A stretch of 37,548 bases of DNA from positions 1-37,548 of the forward strand of contig JAPSIX010000002.1 of NCBI GenBank assembly GCA_031178475.1, read 5' to 3'. Position numbers and translations under genes: made by a program. This DNA is from Microbacterium sp. (GTDB lineage Bacteria > Actinomycetota > Actinomycetes > Actinomycetales > Microbacteriaceae). Each line of letters opens with the position of its first letter. The stretch's first letter is position 1. Under the pieces are notes generated by a model, which saw only the letters and a list, made by a program, of their open reading frames with translations, ran no database searches and was not told the DNA's origin. Below, in pieces: positions 29,538 to 37,548 of this stretch.

Positions 29538-30395
29538 TCAGGCGCGCAGAGCGGTGGTCGCGCGGTCGCGCCGGGTGAGGTCCTGGTGGGTGGCCGGGGA
29601 GCGCCACCCGTCGGCGGAGAGGATGCCGCGGATCGCGTCGCCCTGCAGCTCACCGTGCTCGAGTACGAGCAGCCCGCCGGGGCGGAGCAGCCGCTGAGCG
29701 CGGGTGCTGATCACACGCACGACGTCGAGGCCGTCCGGGCCGCCGTACAGAGCCTGAGCAGGGTCGAACAGGCGCACCTCCGGGTCGCGCGGCACCGCGT
29801 CGTCGGGCACGTAGGGCGGGTTGGAGATCACCACGGCCACGGTGCCGGTGAGCTCGTCGAAGGCGGTGGCGAGGTCGCCGAGCAGCAGCGTGAGGTTCTC
29901 GGCCCGCGCCGTGTTGCGGGCGGCCCAGGCATGGGCCTGGGGGGACCGCTCGACGGCGAACACCCGCGCGTGCGGCACCTCGGTCGCCATGGCCAGCGCG
30001 ATCGCGCCGCTGCCGGTGCCCAGGTCGACTGCGATCGGCGACGGCTCGCCGCAGCTCAGCAGCGCGTCGATCGCGTACTGCACGACGGTCTCGGTCTCGG
30101 GGCGCGGGACGAACACGCCGGGGCCGACCGCGAGTTCCAGGTGCCGGAACGCCGCCGTGCCGATGATGTGCTGCAGCGGTTCGCGGGCGACCCGCCGGCG
30201 CAGCAGCGCGTCGAGCGCCTCCCCCGCCGCATCCGTGATCTCCTCCCCGCGCACCGCCGCGGCCTGCACCTCTCCCCTGCCTCGGCCGAGCACATGCCCC
30301 AGCAGCAGCTCGGAGTCGACGAGGGGGTCGGCAATGCCGGCGTCTGCGAGTTGCTGTGCGGCGGCGCGCAGCCGCGCGGCGATCGTCTCGGGCAT
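29538..30395 (-). CDS. prmC: Peptide chain release factor N(5)-glutamine methyltransferase
   Basis: FVPRPETETVVQYAID, AVDLGTGSGAIALAMA, VISNPPYVPDD; ATG at 30395. Confidence 0.95.
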   Translation of the reverse strand: MPETIAARLRAAAQQLADAGIADPLVDSELLLGHVLGRGRGEVQAAAVRGEEITDAAGEALDALLRRRVAREPLQHIIGTAAFRHLELAVGPGVFVPRPETETVVQYAIDALLSCGEPSPIAVDLGTGSGAIALAMATEVPHARVFAVERSPQAHAWAARNTARAENLTLLLGDLATAFDELTGTVAVVISNPPYVPDDAVPRDPEVRLFDPAQALYGGPDGLDVVRVISTRAQRLLRPGGLLVLEHGELQGDAIRGILSADGWRSPATHQDLTRRDRATTALRA

Positions 30396-30402
30396 GCTTC
30401 TC

Positions 30403-30408
30403 AGCGTA
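30403..30408 (-). promoter_or_regulatory. Putative -10 box (TACGCT) 7 nt upstream of prmC start
   Basis: Minus strand TACGCT-GAGAAGC-ATG(30395). Confidence 0.4.
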
Positions 30409-30488
30409 TGCGGATGATGACATATTGAGCGCCGTGGGAGCGCCGCGAAGTAGGCTGGCCCCATCGTCCGCCGAGGAAAGGTCCGTCA

Positions 30489-31427
30489 ATGGCCGGTATC
30501 CACTCCGACATCACCACCGCGTTCGGCAACACCCCGCTGGTGCGTCTGAATCGCATCGCGGAAGGACTGGACGCGACGGTGCTCGTCAAGCTCGAGTCCT
30601 ACAACCCGGCCTCCAGCGTCAAGGACCGCATCGGCATCGCGATGGTCGACGCGGCCGAGGCCGCCGGCGCGCTCCAGCCCGGCGGCACGATCGTCGAGTC
30701 CACGAGCGGCAACACCGGCATCGCCCTGGCGATGGTGGGCGCGGCGCGCGGCTACCGGGTGATCCTGACGATGCCCGCGTCGATGTCGAAGGAGCGCCGT
30801 GTGCTGCTGAAGGCCTTCGGTGCCGAAATCGTGCTGACCGACCCCACGAAGGGCATGTCGGGCTCGATCGAGGAGCTGCAGCGGATCATCGAGGAGACGC
30901 CGGGCGCCGTGTGGGTGCGCCAGTTCGAGAACGAGGCGAATCCCCGCATCCACCGCGAGACCACGGCACAGGAGATCCTCCGCGACACCGACGGTGCCGT
31001 CGACATCCTCGTTGCCGGGGTGGGAACCGGCGGCACGGTCACGGGAGTCGGCCAGGCGCTCAAGGCGGCCAAGCCCGGGGCGCAGGTCATCGCCGTGGAG
31101 CCCCAGGACTCCCCCGTTCTCACCGAGGGGCGCCCCGGCCCGCACAAGATCCAGGGCATCGGTCCGAACTTCGTTCCCGACGTGCTCGATCGTGACGTGC
31201 TCGACGAGGTGATCACGGTGGGTTTCGACGACTCCATCCGGGTGTCCCGTGAGCTCGCCGCGCGTGAGGGGATGCTGGTGGGCATGTCCTCCGGCGCTGC
31301 CGTGTGGGCGGCACTGCAGGTCGCCGCACGCCCGGAGAACGCCGGCAAGACGATCGTCGTGGTGGCGCCCGACACCGGTGAACGCTACATCTCCACCGCG
31401 CTGTTCGAGGATCTGCGCGAAGAGTGA
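30489..31427 (+). CDS. cysK: Cysteine synthase A
   Basis: [60 protein letters not shown]-like AGGAAAGG upstream. Confidence 0.97.
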   Translation: MAGIHSDITTAFGNTPLVRLNRIAEGLDATVLVKLESYNPASSVKDRIGIAMVDAAEAAGALQPGGTIVESTSGNTGIALAMVGAARGYRVILTMPASMSKERRVLLKAFGAEIVLTDPTKGMSGSIEELQRIIEETPGAVWVRQFENEANPRIHRETTAQEILRDTDGAVDILVAGVGTGGTVTGVGQALKAAKPGAQVIAVEPQDSPVLTEGRPGPHKIQGIGPNFVPDVLDRDVLDEVITVGFDDSIRVSRELAAREGMLVGMSSGAAVWAALQVAARPENAGKTIVVVAPDTGERYISTALFEDLREE

Positions 31428-31996
31428 TGGGCGCCTTCGGCCGCATCCGTGAGGACGTCGCGGCAGCCCGCCGCGGCGACCCCGCCGCGCGCAGCGGCCT
31501 GGAGATCGGGCTGCTGTACCCGGGGTTGCACGCCGTCTGGGCGCACCGGCTCTGGCACGCGCTGTGGCGGCGGCGGCTGCGCTTCGTCGCGCGGGCAGGC
31601 TCGCAGCTGACTCGTTGGCTCACCGGAATCGAGATCCACCCCGGTGCGCGGATCGGCCGGCGGCTGTTCATCGACCACGGCATGGGCGTGGTGATCGGCG
31701 AGACCGCCGAGATCGGTGACGATGTGCTGCTCTACCACGGCGTCACGCTGGGCGGCCGCACCCGCAACGCCGGCAAGCGGCATCCGACCCTCGAGGACGG
31801 CGTCGCCGTCGGAGCCGGGGCGAAGATCCTCGGCGCCGTGACCGTCGGCGCGCGCTCGGTGGTCGGCGCGAACGCCGTGGTGACCAAGGACGCGCCCGCC
31901 GACAGCATCCTGGTCGGGGTCCCCGCCAAACCGCGCGCACGCACTGGAGTTGATGACGCCCGTGCCCTGCTCACGCCCGCCGACTACGCGATCTGA
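31427..31996 (+). CDS. cysE: Serine O-acetyltransferase
   Basis: [44 protein letters not shown] hexapeptide repeats; overlaps the cysK stop. Confidence 0.95.
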   Translation: MGAFGRIREDVAAARRGDPAARSGLEIGLLYPGLHAVWAHRLWHALWRRRLRFVARAGSQLTRWLTGIEIHPGARIGRRLFIDHGMGVVIGETAEIGDDVLLYHGVTLGGRTRNAGKRHPTLEDGVAVGAGAKILGAVTVGARSVVGANAVVTKDAPADSILVGVPAKPRARTGVDDARALLTPADYAI

Positions 31997-32008
31997 GACC
32001 GCTCGCCG

Positions 32009-32518
32009 TCACAGCGTCCGGTGCATGACGTGCAGACCGACCAGACCGTGCCGGCGTGAGCGGAACGCGGCGGGCACGGTGCCGATGATCTCGAAGCCGA
32101 GCGATCGCCACAGTCGCACCGCTGCGGTGTTGGTCTCCACCACCGCGTTGAACTGGATCGCCGCGTAACCCTCCGACCGATGCCAGTCGATGACGTACCG
32201 GCCGAGTGCGCGCCCGACCCCAGCGCCTCGTGCCGAAGGATCGACCATGAACGACGCCGTGCCCACGTGCGCTCCCCGTCCGGGACGGTTCGGGCCCATC
32301 TTGGCGGAGCCGACGATCCGGCCGTCGAGCACCGCCACCACGGTCCGCGACGGCGTACGCTCCATCCACAGCGCAGCGGCCTGCTGCGAAGTCAGCCCCT
32401 CCGGGTAGGTGTAGGTCTCCCCGTCCTCGACGATGTCCGAGAAGAACGGGAAGATCGCCGTCCAGTCCTCGGCCGTCGCCTCGCGGATGATCACCGCGGC
32501 CGGGTCCTGCTGGCTCAC
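32009..32518 (-). CDS. GNAT family N-acetyltransferase
   Basis: [33 protein letters not shown]...[26 protein letters not shown] start at 32518 overlapping the prfA stop by 4 nt. Confidence 0.9.
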   Translation of the reverse strand: MSQQDPAAVIIREATAEDWTAIFPFFSDIVEDGETYTYPEGLTSQQAAALWMERTPSRTVVAVLDGRIVGSAKMGPNRPGRGAHVGTASFMVDPSARGAGVGRALGRYVIDWHRSEGYAAIQFNAVVETNTAAVRLWRSLGFEIIGTVPAAFRSRRHGLVGLHVMHRTL

Positions 32519-33597
32519 CGCTCGTCGCCGCCCAGTGAGGCGAGGCGCTCGGCCTCGTCCGCCTGGATGCACGAGTCGATGACCGGGGCGAGGGCGCCGT
32601 TCATCACCTGGTCGAGGTTGTACGCCTTGTACCCGGTGCGGTGGTCGGCGATGCGGTTCTCGGGGAAGTTATAGGTGCGGATCCGCTCGGAGCGGTCCAT
32701 GCCGCGGATCTGCGACCTGCGCACATCGGATGCCGCGGCCGCCATCTCCTCCTGCTGCTTGGCGAGCAGACGAGCGCGCAGCACGCGCATCCCGGCTTCC
32801 CGGTTCTGCAGCTGCGACTTCTCGTTCTGCATCGACACGACGATGCCGGTCGGAAGGTGTGTGATGCGCACAGCCGAGTCGGTCGTGTTCACCGACTGCC
32901 CGCCCGGGCCCGACGAGCGGAACACGTCGATCTTGAGGTCGTTCGGGTTGATCTCGATCTCGTCCGGCTCGTCGACCTCGGGGAACACGAGCACGCCGGT
33001 CGTGGAGGTGTGGATGCGCCCCTGCGACTCGGTCGCCGGCACGCGCTGCACACGGTGCACGCCGCCCTCGTACTTCAGGTGCGCCCAGACCCCCTGAGCG
33101 GGGTCGGTGGTGGACCCCTTGATCGCAATCTGAACGTCCTTGTAACCGCCCAGATCCGATTCGTTCCGCTCGAGCAGCTCGGCCTTCCAGCCCTGCGACG
33201 CGGCGTACTGCATGTACATCCGCAACAGGTCGGCGGCGAACAGCGCGCTCTCGGCACCGCCCTCCCCCGCCTTGATCTCCATGATCACGTCGCGGGCGTC
33301 ATCGGGGTCGCGCGGAATCAGCAGGCGCCGCAGGCGCTCCTGAGCGTCCTGCAGCCCCTCCTCCAGCGAGGGCACCTCCGCGGCGAACGCCTCGTCCTCC
33401 CTGGCGAGTTCGCGCGCGGCGTCCAAGTCATCGGCCGCCGCACGCCACACCTCGTACGCTGCGACGATTCGCGACAGCTCGGCGTACCGCCGGTTCACTC
33501 GCTTGGCGCGCCCGGCGTCGGCGTGCACCGCCGGGTCGGAGAGTTCCTCCTGCACCCGACGGTGCTCATCGAGCAGCGGCAGGACCGATTCGAACAC
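32515..33597 (-). CDS. prfA: Peptide chain release factor 1
   Basis: [40 protein letters not shown] motif and RF1-type context. Confidence 0.97.
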   Translation of the reverse strand: MFESVLPLLDEHRRVQEELSDPAVHADAGRAKRVNRRYAELSRIVAAYEVWRAAADDLDAARELAREDEAFAAEVPSLEEGLQDAQERLRRLLIPRDPDDARDVIMEIKAGEGGAESALFAADLLRMYMQYAASQGWKAELLERNESDLGGYKDVQIAIKGSTTDPAQGVWAHLKYEGGVHRVQRVPATESQGRIHTSTTGVLVFPEVDEPDEIEINPNDLKIDVFRSSGPGGQSVNTTDSAVRITHLPTGIVVSMQNEKSQLQNREAGMRVLRARLLAKQQEEMAAAASDVRRSQIRGMDRSERIRTYNFPENRIADHRTGYKAYNLDQVMNGALAPVIDSCIQADEAERLASLGGDER

Positions 33598-33613
33598 GGA
33601 AGGTCGCGCAGGC

Positions 33614-35617
33614 TCAGCGGATGCTGTTCTCGTGGCCGTTGCCGGCGGCCGGCGGCGCCGGGATCGACTTCTGCATCTGGAACAGGAACTCGACGTTCGA
33701 GCCGGTCTCCTTCAGCTTGCCGAGCACGACCTCCAGCGCCTGCTGCGGGTCGAGACCGGCCAGGGCACGGCGGAGCTTCCAGGTGATCTTGACCTCGTCG
33801 GGCGAGAGCAGCATCTCCTCCCGGCGGGTACTGGATGCGTTCACGTCCACCGCGGGGAAGATCCGCTTGTCGGCAAGCTGACGCGACAGGCGCAGCTCAC
33901 TGTTGCCTGTGCCCTTGAACTCCTCGAAGATGACCTCGTCCATCTTGGAGCCGGTCTCCACCAGCGCGGTGGCGAGAATTGTCAGCGAACCGCCGTTCTC
34001 GATGTTGCGCGCGGCACCGAAGAAGCGCTTGGGCGGGTAGAGCGCCGAGGCGTCCACACCGCCGGTGAGCACGCGGCCGGATGCCGGGGCGGAGATGTTG
34101 TACGCGCGGCCGAGGCGGGTGATCGAATCAAGCAGCACGACGACGTCGCGCCCCAGCTCGACGAGGCGCTTGGCGCGCTCGATGGCGAGCTCGGCGACCG
34201 TGGTGTGGTCCTCGGCGGGCCGGTCGAAGGTCGAGGCGATGACCTCGCCCTTGACGGTGCGCTCCATGTCGGTGACCTCTTCGGGGCGCTCGTCCACGAG
34301 TACGACCATCAGGTGCACCTCGGGGTTGTTCTGCGCGATCGCGTTGGCGATCTGCTGCAGGACGATGGTCTTGCCGGCCTTCGGCGGCGCGACGATGAGC
34401 CCGCGCTGCCCCTTGCCGATGGGGGCGACGAGGTCGATGATCCGCTGGGTCAGCTTCTCGGGCGCCGTCTCGAGGCGCAGTCGCTCCTGCGGGTACAGCG
34501 GGGTGAGCTTGCCGAACTCCACGCGGGTGCCGGCGTCTTCGGGCGAGAGTCCGTTGATCGAGTCGACCTTGACCAGCGCGTTGTACTTCTGGCGGCCCTG
34601 CGGCTCGCCCTCGCGGGGCTGCTTGATGGCGCCGACGATCGCGTCGCCCTTGCGCAGGTTGTACTTCTTCACCTGGCCGAGCGACACGTACACGTCGCTG
34701 GCTCCGGCGAGGTAACCGGTGGTGCGCACGAACGCGTAGTTGTCGAGCACATCGAGGATGCCGGCGACCGGGATGAGGACGTCGTCCTCGCCGATCTCGG
34801 TGTCGAACTCATCGGCGGTGACGTTTCCGCCGCCGCGGCGCTTGTTGCGCTGACGGGTGCGGCCGGAGCTCTGCTCCTCGTCGACTGCCGGCGCGTCCTG
34901 CCCGCCGCCGTTTCCGTTCTGGCCGCTGCTGTCCTTGCCGCGTCCGCGGCTGCGGTTGCGTCCACGGCCCCGTCCGCGTCCGGTGCCCTCTCCGTCACCG
35001 GAGTCGCCGCCGTCCTGGCCGGCGTCGGAGCGGTCGGATGCCGGAGCCTGCTGCTCGTCGCCGGACTGCGCGGGTGCGGACTCACCGGAGCCGCCGTTGC
35101 GGTCAGAGTCGTTCCCGGTGTCGGCCGACTTGGTTCGCTTGCCGCGAGTGGGGCGCTTGGCGGGCGCGTCGGCACCGGAGTCGGCGGACGGCTCGGTGCC
35201 GGCCTCGGCGGCGCTGTCCGCCGCTGAGCGAGAGGCGCGCTTGCGGGCGGGCTTCTTCGCCGGCTCGTCTGAGGCCGGGTCGGAAGAGGCGGCTGGCGTG
35301 CTGTCGGCGTCGTCGGATGCCGGGGCGGCGTCCTGCTCGGCGGGTGCGGCGCTCTCGGCGTCGGCCTTCTTGGCGCGGCTGCGGCGCGGCGCCTTCGCCT
35401 TCGGCTTCGTCTCGGCAGCCGAATCGTCAGCGGCGGCGGCCGGCGCCTCAGCGGCGGCGGGCGCGTCGTTAGCCTGGGCGGCGGGCGCTTCGGCGGCGGG
35501 CGTGCCGGCCGACGTCGCACGACGCGGTGCGCGCTTGCGCGGTGCGACCGCGACGGCCTCGGGTGCTGCAGCTTCAGCGGCAGGCGTGTCGTTCTGGGTC
35601 TCGGAGAAATTCTCCAC
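33614..35617 (-). CDS. rho: Transcription termination factor Rho with long low-complexity N-terminus
   Basis: [52 protein letters not shown] start at 35617; Ala/Glu/Lys- and RG-rich N-terminal region. Confidence 0.96.
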   Translation of the reverse strand: MENFSETQNDTPAAEAAAPEAVAVAPRKRAPRRATSAGTPAAEAPAAQANDAPAAAEAPAAAADDSAAETKPKAKAPRRSRAKKADAESAAPAEQDAAPASDDADSTPAASSDPASDEPAKKPARKRASRSAADSAAEAGTEPSADSGADAPAKRPTRGKRTKSADTGNDSDRNGGSGESAPAQSGDEQQAPASDRSDAGQDGGDSGDGEGTGRGRGRGRNRSRGRGKDSSGQNGNGGGQDAPAVDEEQSSGRTRQRNKRRGGGNVTADEFDTEIGEDDVLIPVAGILDVLDNYAFVRTTGYLAGASDVYVSLGQVKKYNLRKGDAIVGAIKQPREGEPQGRQKYNALVKVDSINGLSPEDAGTRVEFGKLTPLYPQERLRLETAPEKLTQRIIDLVAPIGKGQRGLIVAPPKAGKTIVLQQIANAIAQNNPEVHLMVVLVDERPEEVTDMERTVKGEVIASTFDRPAEDHTTVAELAIERAKRLVELGRDVVVLLDSITRLGRAYNISAPASGRVLTGGVDASALYPPKRFFGAARNIENGGSLTILATALVETGSKMDEVIFEEFKGTGNSELRLSRQLADKRIFPAVDVNASSTRREEMLLSPDEVKITWKLRRALAGLDPQQALEVVLGKLKETGSNVEFLFQMQKSIPAPPAAGNGHENSIR

Positions 35618-35780
35618 GAGTACTCCCTCATATGTCGTGGGAACGAGCAATCCGGAACGCACAGCAGAATGCTGCGCGCGTCACACGCGAGGGTGCTGAG
35701 CACCTGACGGCCAGCACCACGGAAGTTCTGGGGATCGCGTGCGGATTTCGCAGAAGTGCGACGGGGCGAGATTCACGAAG

Positions 35781-36776
35781 TTACGTGGAGCCCTCCGCTC
35801 GATCCCTAACTGTACCACCCCGCACGTCGACGGCGAGCATGTGAGCTTCCCACGGTGTGTCCGTGACGGCATCCGCCACCTCCACCGCCGACTGCCGCGC
35901 GGCGGGGCCGTCGGCGAGCACGAGGACGCTGGGGCCGGCGCCCGACACGACGGCGGCGAAGCCGGCGGCGCGCAGCGCCTGCACGAGCCGCAGCGTCTCG
36001 GGCATCGCGGCCCCGCGGTAGTCCTGGTGGAGCCGGTCGTCGGTGGCGTCCAGCAGCAGTTCGGGACTCTGCGTCAGTGCCGCGACGAGCAGTGCCGATC
36101 GCGACACGTTGAAGACCGCATCCTCCCTGGGCACCTGATGCGGCTGCAGGGAACGCGCGAGAGACGTCGACATCGTGAAGCCCGGTACGAAGACCACAGG
36201 GGCGACGCCGCGGTGCACCAGCAGCTTCTTGTGCTGCGGTCCTCGTTCAGCGGTCCACGCGATCGTGAGCCCCCCGAACAGCGCCGGAGCGACGTTGTCC
36301 GGATGTCCCTCCAGCTCCGTGGCGAGCCGCAGCAGCGCGTCGTCGTCCAGGTGCACGTCGCCGGCGAGCAGCCCCTTGGCGATCAGCACGCCCGCCGTGA
36401 CCGCGGCGCCGGACGACCCGAGGCCCCGACCGTGCGGCACGCCGTTCTCGGCGTGGATGCGCAGACCGGGCATCCGGCGCCCGGCGTCGGCGAAGACGTG
36501 TGCGATCGCGCGCACCACGAGGTTGCCCGCATCCCGCGGGATCTCCTCCGCACCGGATCCGGTGACCTCGATCTCCAGCCGCTCGTCGGCGAAGGACGAC
36601 ACGGTCAGCGAGTCGTAGATGCTGAGGGCGAGTCCCAGCGTGTCGAAGCCCGGCCCGAGGTTGGCGCTGGTGGCCGGCACCGTGACCGTCACGGTGCGCA
36701 GTGCGTTCTCGACGGTGCGGCGCTCGACGGCAGCGGGCGCCATCTCGGCCGGGACGACGGTGACGCCCACTCTCAC
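35781..36776 (-). CDS. thrB: Homoserine kinase
   Basis: VTVPATSANLGPGFDTLGLALSIYD, GRGLGSSGAAVTAGVL, VVSGAGPSVLVLAD. Confidence 0.95.
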   Translation of the reverse strand: MRVGVTVVPAEMAPAAVERRTVENALRTVTVTVPATSANLGPGFDTLGLALSIYDSLTVSSFADERLEIEVTGSGAEEIPRDAGNLVVRAIAHVFADAGRRMPGLRIHAENGVPHGRGLGSSGAAVTAGVLIAKGLLAGDVHLDDDALLRLATELEGHPDNVAPALFGGLTIAWTAERGPQHKKLLVHRGVAPVVFVPGFTMSTSLARSLQPHQVPREDAVFNVSRSALLVAALTQSPELLLDATDDRLHQDYRGAAMPETLRLVQALRAAGFAAVVSGAGPSVLVLADGPAARQSAVEVADAVTDTPWEAHMLAVDVRGGTVRDRAEGST

Positions 36777-37548
36777 TCCCCTTCGACGCGCAGGACCGAG
36801 ACGACCCGCTCGACGACATCGCTGTCTGCCAGGCGCTGCACCGTGGCGCTGAGTGCGCTGTCGGCCGCCCGGTGCGTACCGATGATCAACCGTGCGGTGT
36901 CGCCGTCCTCGCCCTCGACGGTCTGCACGAGGGTCGCGACCGACACGCCGCCTTCGCTGAGGATGCCGGCGATGGTGGCCAGCACGCCCGGCTCATCATC
37001 GACCTCGAGGGTGATCTGGTAGCGCGTGGTCACATGACCGATGGTGACGACCGGCAGGTTCGCGCGGGTGGACTCCCCGACGCCGACTCCGCCCGCGATG
37101 TGCCGCCGGGCGGCGGAGACCACGTCGCCGAGCACTGCAGAGGCGGTCTGCACGCCACCGGCACCTGCGCCGTAGAACATCAGCGACCCGGCGGCCTCCG
37201 CCTCGACGAACACGGCGTTGTTGGCGCCGTGCACCGAGGCAAGCGGGTGCGAGCGAGGGATCAGCGCCGGGTAGACGCGTACCGAGATGGACTCGCCGTC
37301 GTCGGTGCCCAGCCGCTCGCACACGGCGAGGAGCTTGATCACGAAGCCGGCGCTGCGCGCCTCCTCGATCATGTCGGCGCTGATCGAGGTGATCCCCTCG
37401 CGGTGGACCGCGTCGAGCGGAACGGCGGTGTGGAACGCGAGGCTGGCCAGGATCGCGGCCTTCTGCGCCGCGTCGAAGCCCTCGACATCCGCCGTCGGGT
37501 CGGCCTCGGCGTATCCGAGCCGCTGCGCGTCCGCGAGCACCTCGGCGA
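36773..37548 (-). CDS. hom: Homoserine dehydrogenase, 5' portion truncated by the window edge
   Basis: EADPTADVEGFDAAQKAAILASLAFHTAVPLDAVHREGI...; C-terminal ACT-like domain (YQITLEVDDEPGVLATIAGILSEGGVSVATLVQ). Confidence 0.95.
   Translation of the reverse strand, partial: AEVLADAQRLGYAEADPTADVEGFDAAQKAAILASLAFHTAVPLDAVHREGITSISADMIEEARSAGFVIKLLAVCERLGTDDGESISVRVYPALIPRSHPLASVHGANNAVFVEAEAAGSLMFYGAGAGGVQTASAVLGDVVSAARRHIAGGVGVGESTRANLPVVTIGHVTTRYQITLEVDDEPGVLATIAGILSEGGVSVATLVQTVEGEDGDTARLIIGTHRAADSALSATVQRLADSDVVERVVSVLRVEGE

Noticed and set aside
35390-35570. Repetitive GCGGCGG-rich stretch as a tandem repeat or CRISPR-like array
   Set aside because: Irregular Ala/Pro/Glu-coding low complexity within rho; no uniform repeat or spacer periodicity.
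34669-35703. 344-aa out-of-frame ORF overlapping the rho N-terminus
   Set aside because: Pro/Arg/Thr-rich +1 frame of a low-complexity GC-rich region; no independent support.

Overview
The window is GC-rich actinobacterial chromosome, probably Micrococcales/Microbacteriaceae-like by gene content (inference). Nearly all of it is explained by housekeeping genes. On the minus strand: ispG-alaX-hydrolase; rseP/M50 protease; dxr; an FKBP lipoprotein; an FtsK/EccC-like ATPase; a PP2C phosphatase; an aldo/keto reductase; yaaA; the F1Fo ATP synthase operon atpB-E-F-H-A-G-D-C preceded by prmC, a Sua5/TsaC-type gene, a WecA/MraY-like transferase and an AtpI-like membrane protein; and hom-thrB-rho-prfA-GNAT. 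On the plus strand: a DUF222/HNH protein, a fused TrpEG/PhzE-type synthase, a MurE-like ligase, plsC, asparaginase and cysK-cysE. I saw no CRISPR array, rRNA, tRNA, transposase, prophage or clear defence island, and I do not claim a wholly new system. The most interesting signals are at the DNA/RNA level: (1) a complete ribosome-mediated trp attenuator (leader peptide MITHRSWWPAC with four mutually exclusive pairing segments) that looks leaderless; (2) a repeated architecture in which a TANNNT box sits 6-7 nt upstream of the start codon at about eight genes, implying leaderless transcripts; (3) strong over-representation of the heptamer GGATGCC/GGCATCC, achieved partly with apparently disfavoured codons (GAT in Asp-Ala, GCA in Ala-Ser); (4) a Rho factor with a long disordered N-terminus and no recognisable Rho_N helical domain; and (5) a divergent MurE paralog and the TrpEG gene placed in opposite orientation inside the usual dxr-rseP-ispG cluster. 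Coordinates, motif counts and pairings were read by eye and need computational confirmation.
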